From NCBI GenBank assembly GCA_021811005.1, contig JAJZPY010000005.1:1-29480 (forward strand): a stretch of DNA of 29,480 nucleotides, in the 5' to 3' direction. A program made the position numbers and the translations under genes. Shown in pieces: positions 16,254 to 23,707 of this stretch; position 1 is the first letter of the stretch; each line of letters begins with the position of its first letter. The notes beneath the pieces were generated by a model that was not told where the DNA came from, ran no database searches, and worked only from the letters and a program-made list of their open reading frames with translations. The DNA comes from Pseudomonadota bacterium (GTDB taxonomy: Bacteria > Pseudomonadota > Gammaproteobacteria > Burkholderiales > Ferrovaceae).

Positions 16254-17364
16254 GGACCGTGGTGAGCGTCATGGTCTGGTTGTGCAGGCGGCAATGCCGG
16301 AAATCGCTGAAGGGGGCGAGTTCGCCATAGGAGTAGAAGCCGGTGATGGCGGTGGCCGGGCCCAGGGTGTTCCGCACCGGATCCAGTTCCTCTTCGGTGA
16401 ATTGTCCCAGCACCAGGCGGCGCCCCACGCAGCTCACCACCAGGCACAGGCCGGGCTGTCCCGGATGGGGGCGGGCCGCGGCGGCGGCATGGCCCGCGCT
16501 TTCGATGAGGTCGTCGAGGCCCGATTTCATCAGGCGGCAGTAGCTGCCCTGGGGCACGTCCCCGGCGAAGGTGAGCGTCTGGGCCGGCTCGTCCACGGCC
16601 AGCAGGGTGCGGATGACGGGCGGGTCTTCGCGGGTGGCGCGGATGCTCAGGGGAAAACGCAAACCGCTGCCCGGCAGTGCCTCCGCCTGGTCTCCCAGGT
16701 ACCGTTTGTACAGGGCCAGCGCCGGCTGCCCGTCGATGGCGTGCACCACGTTGCCTTCGGCGCGCGTCACACGCCGTTCGGCGCCGAACTCCTGCCACCC
16801 GGCAAAGCAGCCGGAAGCCACCTTCAGGTCGCCGTACAGACCGATGGCTGCAAGGGTTCCCGAGCGCGCCGGGGCGTCGGCCATGACCCAGGTGCGGGCA
16901 AAGCGCGTGCCGTCTGCAGCCAGGCCGCCGGTCACCGGCACGCCGCAGGCGCTCAGCCCCGCAGCCAGCTCGCTGCCGTTCACTTCCAGGCCGTCGGAAA
17001 AAATCAGCACATGCCGCAGGTCGGGGGCTTGCAGCGTGTCCGTCAGATGGCGGGCGAGGGCGCGCAGGCCGGTTTTGGACGACCCCACGTCCTGCACGCT
17101 GGCCAGGCGGACGCGGCCTTTCTCAAAGCGCACGGCGGTGGCCACCACGTCGCCGTCGCTGATGCCGGTGTCCAGAATGCTGCCCGCAGAAGAGCAGCCC
17201 GCGATCAGGGCATTCGGGAACAGGTCCCGCAGCTCGTGATAGCAGTCGGCCGAGTGAAAATGATCCGCGTTGGCGAACGCCAGCACCAGGTCCGCGTCAC
17301 GGCCCGCATGCCCGCCGTTCCACGCACGCCGCTCCGGCACCCAGCGCAACTGAGTGGTTTGCAA
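16246..17364 (-). CDS. FIST-domain sensory protein
   Basis: A 372-residue protein with FIST N (about 25-215) and FIST C (about 220-360) domains. Recognisable features are DADLVLAFANADHF, the central IAGCSSAGSI loop near residue 55, LIFSDGLEVNGSEL near 125, VTGGLAADG near 145, and AITGFYSYGELAP near the end. FIST domains are predicted ligand sensors, possibly for amino acids, coupled to histidine kinases or GGDEF/EAL proteins. The gene is followed with an 8-base overlap by a GGDEF-EAL protein, which fits this role. TTG 17364 is the start: GGGAG lies six bases upstream. A terminator of the upstream nrdJ operon lies about 100 bases before it, so this pair probably has its own promoter. Confidence 0.93.
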   Translation of the reverse strand: MQTTQLRWVPERRAWNGGHAGRDADLVLAFANADHFHSADCYHELRDLFPNALIAGCSSAGSILDTGISDGDVVATAVRFEKGRVRLASVQDVGSSKTGLRALARHLTDTLQAPDLRHVLIFSDGLEVNGSELAAGLSACGVPVTGGLAADGTRFARTWVMADAPARSGTLAAIGLYGDLKVASGCFAGWQEFGAERRVTRAEGNVVHAIDGQPALALYKRYLGDQAEALPGSGLRFPLSIRATREDPPVIRTLLAVDEPAQTLTFAGDVPQGSYCRLMKSGLDDLIESAGHAAAAARPHPGQPGLCLVVSCVGRRLVLGQFTEEELDPVRNTLGPATAITGFYSYGELAPFSDFRHCRLHNQTMTLTTVHE

Positions 17365-17466
17365 TGAGTTCTCCCATAGGTGTTGCGGCCCTGTCTTGGT
17401 GCGGGCTCTGTTTTTTGCTGCCCATTGTGCCCAATTTGCCGGCGTCAGGCGATACGGCAGTGCACA

Positions 17467-17496
17467 AAAAAACGCGTCACGGATGACGCGTTTTTT
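17467..17496 (-). terminator. Intrinsic terminator after nrdJb
   Basis: A perfect 13-base inverted repeat (AAAAAACGCGTCA, loop CGGA, TGACGCGTTTTTT). The GC-rich core is flanked by A and T runs, so it can act in both directions. On the minus strand it lies about 20 bases beyond the nrdJb stop and ends that operon before the FIST gene. Confidence 0.9.
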
Positions 17497-17515
17497 CAGC
17501 GGGTGGCCGGCGGGA

Positions 17516-18205
17516 TCAACCGCACTTGCTGTCGCCGCAATTGAGGCAGGTCAGGCAACCGTCCATCTTGATGACGGCCTGGGTGGAACATTTGGCGCAC
17601 AGGGTGGCCCCTGGCGGAAAGCCGGTGTCCCCGGTCTTGTCCGTGCCCTTGGCCTGGCGTTCCGCGTATTCCTGGCGCTTGGCTTCGAGAAACGCTTTCT
17701 GGTCCTCCCCGTGTTCGGCACGCTTGAGCATGCCGATTTCGTGCAGGTGTTCCCGCAGCACTTCGCCGATTTCAGCCACCAGGCTGGGAATGTATTTCCC
17801 GCCTTTCTTGAAATAGCCGCCCTTGGGGTCGAACACGCTTTGCAGCTCTTCCACCAGGAACGTGATGTCGCCGCCTTTGCGGAACACGGCCGACATCACG
17901 CGCGTGAGGGCCACGATCCACTGGAAATGCTCCATGTTCTTGGAGTTGATGAAGATCTCGAAGGGGCGGCGGTGCTCCTGGGGCGTGCCTTCGTTCATCA
18001 CCACGTCGTTGATGGTGATGTAGAGCGCATGGTCGGTGACCGGCGTCTTGATCTTGTAGGTGTTGCCCACCAGCTTGTCCGGGCGCGACAGGGGTTCGCC
18101 CAGCTGGTGGATTTCGGCGGAGTGCTGCGCCGGGGCGGGTGCCGCTTCCGTGCTGTCGGTGACCACGGAGTAGCCGATGATTTTCTTTTCAATCTTGAGG
18201 GTCAT
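17516..18205 (-). CDS. nrdJb: Class II ribonucleotide reductase, small C-terminal subunit NrdJb
   Basis: A 229-residue protein corresponding to the detached C-terminal part of adenosylcobalamin-dependent ribonucleotide reductase, as in the NrdJa/NrdJb arrangement known from Pseudomonas aeruginosa. The middle (about 60-130) is a TSCPD-type domain: YITINDVVMNEGTPQEHRRP, then SKNMEHFQWIVALTRVMSAVFRKGGD. The C-terminus (about 205-229) is cysteine-rich: LCAKCSTQAVIKMDGCLTC followed by LNCGDSKCG. These cysteines fit the redox-active thiols that regenerate the catalytic subunit, perhaps with a metal site. The start has GGAG seven bases upstream. It follows nrdJa by 13 bases in one operon and is closed by a strong terminator. 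Confidence 0.92.
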   Translation of the reverse strand: MTLKIEKKIIGYSVVTDSTEAAPAPAQHSAEIHQLGEPLSRPDKLVGNTYKIKTPVTDHALYITINDVVMNEGTPQEHRRPFEIFINSKNMEHFQWIVALTRVMSAVFRKGGDITFLVEELQSVFDPKGGYFKKGGKYIPSLVAEIGEVLREHLHEIGMLKRAEHGEDQKAFLEAKRQEYAERQAKGTDKTGDTGFPPGATLCAKCSTQAVIKMDGCLTCLNCGDSKCG

Positions 18206-18218
18206 GGAGGGCTCCGCG

Positions 18219-21200
18219 TCAGAATTTGCCGTAATAGCCTTCTTTCAAGGCATCGTAGAGGTTGGCGGCACTGTGCAGTTCGCCGTCGTACTCGATGGTT
18301 TCATTGCCCTTGACCTCCACCGTGGAACCGTCTTCCAGCGTGAAGCGGTAGGTGGTGTTTTCCAGGTCCTTCTCGGTCACGAGCACGCCCTGGAACGCTT
18401 CGGGATTGAAGCGGAAGGTGGTGCAACCTTTCAGGCCCTTTTCGTAGGCGTAGAAATAGATGTCCTTGAAATCCTCATAGGGGTAATCGGTGGGCACGTT
18501 GATGGTTTTGGAAATGGAGCTGTCGATCCATTTCTGCGCCGCGGCCTGGATGTCCACGTGGGCGCGTGCCGGAATGGAGGAGGAGTCCACGAAGTAGTCC
18601 GGCAGGCGTTCCTCGCCCGTTTCGGCAAACGGCATGGCCTTGGGGTTGACCCGTTCGCGGTAGGCCAGCAGCTCGTAGGAGAAGACGTCCACCTTCTCCT
18701 TGGATTTCTTGCCTTCGCGGATCACGTTGCGGCTGTAATGGTGCGCGAAGGACGGCTCGATGCCGTTGCTGGCGTTGTTGCCCAGGGACAGGGAAATGGT
18801 GCCGGTGGGCGCGATGGAGCTGTGGTGGGTGAAGCGCACCCCTTCGGTGGCGATGCGTTCGCGCAGCGTTTCGGGGAACTGCTGCATGTAGCGGCTGTAG
18901 CGCCCCAGCAGCACGCGGCCCTTGACCTTGTCGCCCAGGCGGATGCCGTCCACCGCCATTTCCGGGCGCTTGGACAGCATTTCGGCCGTGACTTCGAAGT
19001 CTTCCTCCATGATGGGCGCGGGACCTTTTTCCGCGGCCAGCTCGAGGCCTGTGTTCCAGCCTTCCTCCGCCATCACCCGCGTCACTTCTTCCGTGAACTG
19101 CAGGGATTCGGGCGAGCCGTACACCATCTTGAGCAGGGTGAGGGTGGAGCCCAGGCCGAGATAGCCCATGCCGTGGCGGCGCTTGCGCATGATCTCGTCC
19201 TGCTGCTTTTTGAGGGGCAGGCCATTCACGTCCACCACGTTGTCCAGCATGCGCGTGAACGTGCGCACCACTTCGCGGTATTCGTCCCAGTCGAAGTGGG
19301 CTTCGTCCGTGAAAGACTGGCGCACGAAGCAGGTCAGGTTGATGGACCCCAACAGGCAGGCGCCGTAGGGGGGCAGGGGTTGCTCACCGCAATTGTGGGC
19401 ATACAGGCCGTTGGCGTCGAAGGCGTTGACGCCGGGCACCTGCACGTCATAAACCGTCTCGAAGCCATCGGGAGCGACGGCTTCGACCGAGGCGGTGAAC
19501 CGTTCGCGATTGAGCTCGCGCTGGTAGCCGGCCAGCAGGGCATTCAGGCGCGCCTGCTTGTCGCTGTCGGCAAAACCCACCCGGTCGGCAAAGCGGGCCA
19601 GGTTTTCGCCGCTCACCACCAGCTCATGCTGGGCGCGCGTGGCGTAGGCGCGGCTGGCGCCGTGGCCATCCGGCAGCACGGAGTTGCCTGCGGGGCGACG
19701 TTCCCTGTAGATGCGGGAAGCGATGCCCAGGCGCAGCAGCATGCGTTGCACGCCTTCCAGCAGAGGCAGATCGGATTGGGCCAGGCGCACGCTCACGCCT
19801 TTTTGCCGGTTGCCCTGCACCGATCCGTCGGTGTCGAACAGGCCGCGCAGGAAGCCGCGGTAAAAATCCGAAGAGGCCTGTTCCAGGCGCGGCGTGATGT
19901 GCTTGTTGCCGGGCGTCATGCCCACGTCCAGGGCGAGCTGCTTGAGGGCGGCCAGGGACAGGCGGTATTCGTTGCGGCCGGACACCGCCCACCAGCCGTT
20001 GAAATCGGCGCGGTGCGGCAGGGTTTGCGCCGCGGCCAGTGCTTCGTCCATGAGGGCACGCACGCCGTCGGGCAGGCCCGCCGAATCCCCGTTGGCCACG
20101 GCGGCCGTCTGCCATACGGACAGCACGGCCTTGTCCTCCTTGAGGGTGCCGTCACCGACCAGCAGGCCCAGCAGGAATCCCTGTTCATGGGTGAACTCGC
20201 CCGACCATTCGGCCGCTGCGCGGTGGTCATGCAGCACCACGCGGTCGCCCGGGCGCAGGTCGCCGGCGGCGCACCAGGCGGTTTCCATGGCGTTGCGGGT
20301 GAAGCGCGACACGCGCAGGACGCGGTGGTCGGACGTCAGGCGCAGGCGGTAGCCTTCGAGCGTGCGCAGCGAGACCACGGCCTTGCGGGCGGTTTCGAAG
20401 AACCCTTCGGGGCCGGAAGCATGGTCCTTGCCGTTGACGCGGGCCAGGAAAGGCGTGCCCAGGAGGTCGGCTACCTGGCGCGGGCCGGAGGCGGTCTGAA
20501 CCCAGGTGTCGGCGGTTACGCAGGGATTGGTGGCGCGGATGTTTTCGCACCACCAGTTGTTGTTCATTTCGTTGACGCGGTCGATCAGGATGAACCCGGG
20601 TTCGGCGTAGTCATAGGTGGAGGACATGATGACGTCCCACAGGCGGCGCGCCTTGAGCGTCTTGTACACGCGGCAGGCCACGCGGCCGTCATCGCGCGTG
20701 ACGTATTTGCCCTTGACCGGCCATTCGCGCCAGACCAGGTCGCCGGACAGGAGCGGATTGATGCCGTCGGTATCGGCTTCGGCCTGGGTGATGGGGAACG
20801 CGAGCTTCCAGTCGCCGTCGGCCTTGACCGCTTCCATGAATTCGGCCGTGATGAGGCAGGACAGGTTGAACTGGCGCAGGCGTCCGGCTTCGCGCTTGGC
20901 GCGGATGAAATCCACCACGTCCGGGTGGGAAATGTCGAAGGTGGCCATCTGCGCGCCGCGCCGTCCGCCGGCGGAGGAGACGGTGAAACACATCTTGTCG
21001 TAGATGTCCATGAAGGACAGCGGGCCCGACGTGTAGGCGCCGGCGCCGGCCACGAACGCGCCGCGCGGGCGCAGGGAAGAGAATTCGTAGCCGATGCCGC
21101 AGCCGGCCTTGAGGGTCAGTCCGGCCTCATGCACTTTTTCCAGGATGCCGTTCATGCTGTCTTCGATGGTGCCGGAGACGGTGCAGTTGATGGTGCTGGT

Positions 21201-21491
21201 GGCCGGCTTGTGTTCCAGGGCGCCGGCGTTGGAAGTGATGCGTCCGGCCGGAATGGCGCCATGGCGCAGGGCCCACAGGAAGCGTTCGTTCCAGTAGGCG
21301 CGCAATTCGGGGGTGGCTTCGGTGTCGGACAGGGCCTTCGCCACCCGCTTGTAGGTGTCGTCGATTTCCAGATCGATGGGCTGTCCCTGCTTGTTCTTCA
21401 GGCGGTATTTTTTGTCCCAGATGTCGAGTGAGACCGGTTGCATGGCCACTTCCTGGGCGTTTTCGTGGGCGAGTTTGACGGCGGTAAGCAT
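18219..21491 (-). CDS. nrdJa: B12-dependent ribonucleotide reductase NrdJa, intein-containing precursor
   Basis: The precursor has 1090 residues; removal of the 377-residue intein leaves about 713. The enzyme reduces ribonucleotides using an adenosylcobalamin-derived thiyl radical, independent of oxygen. Exteins show INCTVSGTIEDSM (C103, redox cysteine), KAGCGIGYEFSSLRPRG, RRGAQMATFDISHPD, the active-site loop NP/CGEQPLPPYGACLLGSINL, and IAPTGTISLSLGNNASNGIEPSF. The thiyl-radical cysteine of CGE is the +1 residue of the intein. ATG 21491 is chosen over an in-frame TTG at 21563: it has AGGGGA upstream, and the longer form would begin inside a candidate -10 box and contain the NrdR box. nrdJb follows 13 bases downstream. 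Spliced function is expected, not shown. Confidence 0.95.
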   Translation of the reverse strand: MLTAVKLAHENAQEVAMQPVSLDIWDKKYRLKNKQGQPIDLEIDDTYKRVAKALSDTEATPELRAYWNERFLWALRHGAIPAGRITSNAGALEHKPATSTINCTVSGTIEDSMNGILEKVHEAGLTLKAGCGIGYEFSSLRPRGAFVAGAGAYTSGPLSFMDIYDKMCFTVSSAGGRRGAQMATFDISHPDVVDFIRAKREAGRLRQFNLSCLITAEFMEAVKADGDWKLAFPITQAEADTDGINPLLSGDLVWREWPVKGKYVTRDDGRVACRVYKTLKARRLWDVIMSSTYDYAEPGFILIDRVNEMNNNWWCENIRATNPCVTADTWVQTASGPRQVADLLGTPFLARVNGKDHASGPEGFFETARKAVVSLRTLEGYRLRLTSDHRVLRVSRFTRNAMETAWCAAGDLRPGDRVVLHDHRAAAEWSGEFTHEQGFLLGLLVGDGTLKEDKAVLSVWQTAAVANGDSAGLPDGVRALMDEALAAAQTLPHRADFNGWWAVSGRNEYRLSLAALKQLALDVGMTPGNKHITPRLEQASSDFYRGFLRGLFDTDGSVQGNRQKGVSVRLAQSDLPLLEGVQRMLLRLGIASRIYRERRPAGNSVLPDGHGASRAYATRAQHELVVSGENLARFADRVGFADSDKQARLNALLAGYQRELNRERFTASVEAVAPDGFETVYDVQVPGVNAFDANGLYAHNCGEQPLPPYGACLLGSINLTCFVRQSFTDEAHFDWDEYREVVRTFTRMLDNVVDVNGLPLKKQQDEIMRKRRHGMGYLGLGSTLTLLKMVYGSPESLQFTEEVTRVMAEEGWNTGLELAAEKGPAPIMEEDFEVTAEMLSKRPEMAVDGIRLGDKVKGRVLLGRYSRYMQQFPETLRERIATEGVRFTHHSSIAPTGTISLSLGNNASNGIEPSFAHHYSRNVIREGKKSKEKVDVFSYELLAYRERVNPKAMPFAETGEERLPDYFVDSSSIPARAHVDIQAAAQKWIDSSISKTINVPTDYPYEDFKDIYFYAYEKGLKGCTTFRFNPEAFQGVLVTEKDLENTTYRFTLEDGSTVEVKGNETIEYDGELHSAANLYDALKEGYYGKF
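19392..20522 (-). mobile_element. Intein with LAGLIDADG homing endonuclease inside NrdJa
   Basis: An in-frame 377-residue insertion between NP and CGEQ of the reductase. Splicing signals are Cys1 (CVTADTWVQT), block B T63-x-x-H66 (LTSDH), terminal His376-Asn377 (NGLYAHN), and Cys as the +1 extein residue. The endonuclease has two LAGLIDADG-type motifs: GFLLGLLVGDG (about 115-125, D124) and FLRGLFDTDGS (about 224-234, D232), so it looks intact. Block F reads GVNAF where many inteins have a G-x-H-N-F pattern, so the usual block F histidine appears replaced. Only two cysteines exist (C1 and C84). Base composition resembles the host. Inteins in ribonucleotide reductases are well known. Confidence 0.95.
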
Positions 21492-21536
21492 GTGTCCCCT
21501 GGTGTGGTTATCGTTGTGAGAGGTTTTTTCACGAAA

Positions 21537-21552
21537 CCACAATATGTTGTGG
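21537..21552. promoter_or_regulatory. NrdR box upstream of nrdJ
   Basis: CCACAATATGTTGTGG is a near-perfect 16-base palindrome matching the NrdR consensus (acaCwAtATaTwGtgt) at its key positions. It lies 45 bases upstream of the nrdJa start codon and just downstream of a candidate promoter. NrdR is the ATP/dATP-sensing repressor of ribonucleotide reductase genes. Boxes usually come in pairs about three helical turns apart; a degenerate partner (TTGTGA half-site, about 21504-21519, centre 33 bases away) may be present. Confidence 0.8.
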
Positions 21553-21562
21553 TTGTTGGGCA

Positions 21563-21591
21563 AAAGTAGCCCTTTTTATGGGGGGCGTCAA
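21563..21591 (-). promoter_or_regulatory. Candidate nrdJ promoter
   Basis: Read on the minus strand: TTGACG (-35, 21586-21591), 17-base spacer, TACTTT (-10, 21563-21568). The -35 matches 5 of 6 and the spacing is ideal, but the -10 is weak. The predicted transcription start near 21556 puts the NrdR box at about +4 to +19, suitable for repression. It lies within the 50 to 120 bases separating the SDR stop from the nrdJa start. Confidence 0.55.
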
Positions 21592-21613
21592 TCCCCGAGC
21601 ACTGATGCGGGTT

Positions 21614-22423
21614 TCACGGGCGGATGGCCTGGCGCAGCAGAAAAAAATAGAGGCGGCGCGGCAGCCACTGCAGCACTTTGAGGAGGCTGGTGAACGGCTT
21701 GGGGAAGCGGATTTCGAAGTCGCCGCGCTCCAGTCCGCGCACGATGGCGCGCGCCGCGGCCTGCGGCGTTTGCAGCGCCGGCTTGGGGAAATCGCCGGTG
21801 GCGATCAGGGGGGTGTCCACGAAGCCGGGGCAGATGCGGGTGACGGCGATGCCCAGCGGCCGCAGTTCCAGGTAGAGCCCTTCGCACAGGTTGTTGAGCG
21901 CGGCCTTGCCGGGGGCGTAGGCGAGCGCCCGCGGCAGGCCGTTGTAGCCGGCCACGCTGCTCACGAAGGCCAGCCGGCCACGGCCCTGGCGCCTGAATTC
22001 GGGCAGGACGGCCGCCAGCACGTGGTAGGCGCCCAGCAGGTTGGTGTCCAGCGTGCGGCGCACGGTGGCGAGGTCGGCCGGGTTGAACTCTTGCGGGCGC
22101 AGGGCGTCATAGATGCCGGCAGCCATCAGCACCAGGTCGATGCCGCCCCAGGCTTCCAGCAGGGTGCGGGCCCCGTCGGCCACCGCCTGCGCGTCCGTGA
22201 TGTCGCAGGGCAGCGCCCGCGCCTCGGCGCCGGTGGCGGCGGTCAGCTCGCGCCCGAGGGCGGCGAGCGCCTCTTCCCGGCGCCCCGACAGGGCCAGGCG
22301 CGCCCCGTTGCGCGCCAGCAGCCGCGCCGTTTCAGCGCCGATGCCGCTGGAAGCTCCCAGAATCCAGACGCGCTGTCCGGACCAATGGGGAACGGGGGGG
22401 TTGAGGGGGGACAGAAGGGGCAT
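21614..22423 (-). CDS. Short-chain dehydrogenase/reductase
   Basis: A 269-residue classical SDR. The Rossmann nucleotide-binding motif is GASSGIG (about 22-28), with a following SGRR that suggests NADP(H) preference. The structural motif is MAAGIYD in place of NNAG, the catalytic serine lies in FVSSVAGYNGLP, and Tyr and Lys in YAPGK. The C-terminus ends in a hydrophobic segment (VLQWLPRRLYFFLLRQ), which may associate with membrane. ATG 22423 is chosen; GTG 22429 in frame is an alternative, and neither has a clear Shine-Dalgarno. The gene is divergent from the desaturase gene, so a role in lipid metabolism is possible but unproven. The substrate is unknown. Confidence 0.9.
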   Translation of the reverse strand: MPLLSPLNPPVPHWSGQRVWILGASSGIGAETARLLARNGARLALSGRREEALAALGRELTAATGAEARALPCDITDAQAVADGARTLLEAWGGIDLVLMAAGIYDALRPQEFNPADLATVRRTLDTNLLGAYHVLAAVLPEFRRQGRGRLAFVSSVAGYNGLPRALAYAPGKAALNNLCEGLYLELRPLGIAVTRICPGFVDTPLIATGDFPKPALQTPQAAARAIVRGLERGDFEIRFPKPFTSLLKVLQWLPRRLYFFLLRQAIRP

Positions 22424-22552
22424 GGGCACCGGCCGGAAACGGGAAACGTATTTTAGCCGATTGAGTTAGAATGTCGGCACTTTGGATACCATACAAGGCT
22501 GCATCGACAGCCAAACTGCACTTTAACCACTGCACTGAAAACGACCGAATCA

Positions 22553-23665
22553 ATGACGACGACGCAAACCCACGCAATCGATACTGGCAATATCCCTGTC
22601 ATCGCGCCGGATGCACCGTTCCCGGGCCGCAAGACCGTCCGGGGCTGGCTGTTGCCTTTGTGCGGCAAAAGCACCCTGCTGCCCCTGCTGCTGCTGGCCT
22701 TTGACTTTGCCCTGTTTTTCGCGGCCATTGCCGCCACGGTCCTGCTCGAGGCCCCCTGGGCCAAGATCGGCATGGGCCTGGTGGCGGGCTTCATCATCGG
22801 GCGCCTGTTCATTCTCGGGCATGATGCCTGCCACCAGAGCTTGACCCCGCACCGCCGCCTCAACCGCGTGCTGGGCCGGCTGGCGTTCCTGCCTTCGCTC
22901 ACGCCCTACAGCCTGTGGGACATCGGACACAACCTGGTGCACCACGGCCAGACCAACCTCAAGGGCTTCGACTTCGTGTGGGCGCCTTACTCCCTCGAAG
23001 AGTACCAGGCGCTGTCGCCCACGCGCCGGCTGATGGAGCGCCTTTATCGCAGCGGCTGGGGCCCGGGCCTCTACTACTTCATCGAAATGTGGTGGCTGCG
23101 CATGTATTTCCCCAGCAAGACCTACATGGGCGCACGTCGTCCGGCGTTTTTCTGGGACAGCCTGCTGGTGACCGTGTTTGCCGTGCTGTGGATTGGCGTG
23201 CTGGCGTTCTTCGCCCAGCAGACGGGGCAGTCGCTGGCGCTCACCATCGGTGCCGGTTTCGTGGCGCCTTTCGTGTTCTGGAATTTCATGATCGGCTTCG
23301 TGGTGTATGCCCACCACACCCACACCGCGGTGGCCTGGTATGACAACAAGACGGAATGGACCCAGGCGCAGCCCTACGTGTCCACCACCGTGCACCTGAT
23401 TTTCCGTTTCCGGATCGGCGCGCTCATGCACCACATCATGGAGCACACCGCCCACCACCTGGACATGGGCATCCCCCTCTACCGCCTCAAGGAAGCGCAG
23501 AAATTCCTTGAAACCCACTTGCCCGGACGGATCATTGTCCAGCCGTTTTCCTGGAACTGGTATTTCAGGACGGCCCGCCTGTGCAAGCTCTATGACTTCA
23601 AGGCGAAGTGCTGGCTGGACTTCCATGGACAACCCACCAGCCCGGCACTGGCCTCCACTCACTGA
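22553..23665 (+). CDS. Membrane fatty acid desaturase (acyl-lipid type)
   Basis: A 370-residue di-iron membrane desaturase. The three histidine boxes are H90DACH94, H126NLVHH131 and H298TAHH302, with an extra HHTHT near 255. Hydrophobic segments lie at about 42-65, 70-90, 185-210 and 220-245. The layout and the HNLVHHGQTN wording resemble delta-12/omega-type acyl-lipid desaturases, which introduce double bonds into membrane acyl chains using oxygen and an electron donor. It is divergent from an SDR gene and is followed after 42 bases by a GGDEF-EAL gene on the same strand. The regiospecificity cannot be told. No strong Shine-Dalgarno is seen before ATG 22553. Confidence 0.94.
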   Translation: MTTTQTHAIDTGNIPVIAPDAPFPGRKTVRGWLLPLCGKSTLLPLLLLAFDFALFFAAIAATVLLEAPWAKIGMGLVAGFIIGRLFILGHDACHQSLTPHRRLNRVLGRLAFLPSLTPYSLWDIGHNLVHHGQTNLKGFDFVWAPYSLEEYQALSPTRRLMERLYRSGWGPGLYYFIEMWWLRMYFPSKTYMGARRPAFFWDSLLVTVFAVLWIGVLAFFAQQTGQSLALTIGAGFVAPFVFWNFMIGFVVYAHHTHTAVAWYDNKTEWTQAQPYVSTTVHLIFRFRIGALMHHIMEHTAHHLDMGIPLYRLKEAQKFLETHLPGRIIVQPFSWNWYFRTARLCKLYDFKAKCWLDFHGQPTSPALASTH

Positions 23666-23707
23666 TCCGGATACGCCGCCCGGGCCTTGCGCCGAAGGTC
23701 GGGCGGC

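Noticed and set aside
13554..16265. 903-residue open frame opposite the PAS-GAF-GGDEF-EAL gene
   Set aside because: Same shadow effect; the opposite strand has five clear domains with intact motifs.
18177..21431. 1084-residue open frame on the plus strand opposite nrdJa
   Set aside because: Composition is a reverse-complement shadow of the reductase (His/Gly/Val/Gln rich), without recognisable motifs. nrdJa on the minus strand has full family motifs and an intein.
21564..22423. SDR and nrdJ as one operon
   Set aside because: They share the strand, but a promoter and NrdR box separate them and the products are functionally unrelated. Read-through cannot be excluded.
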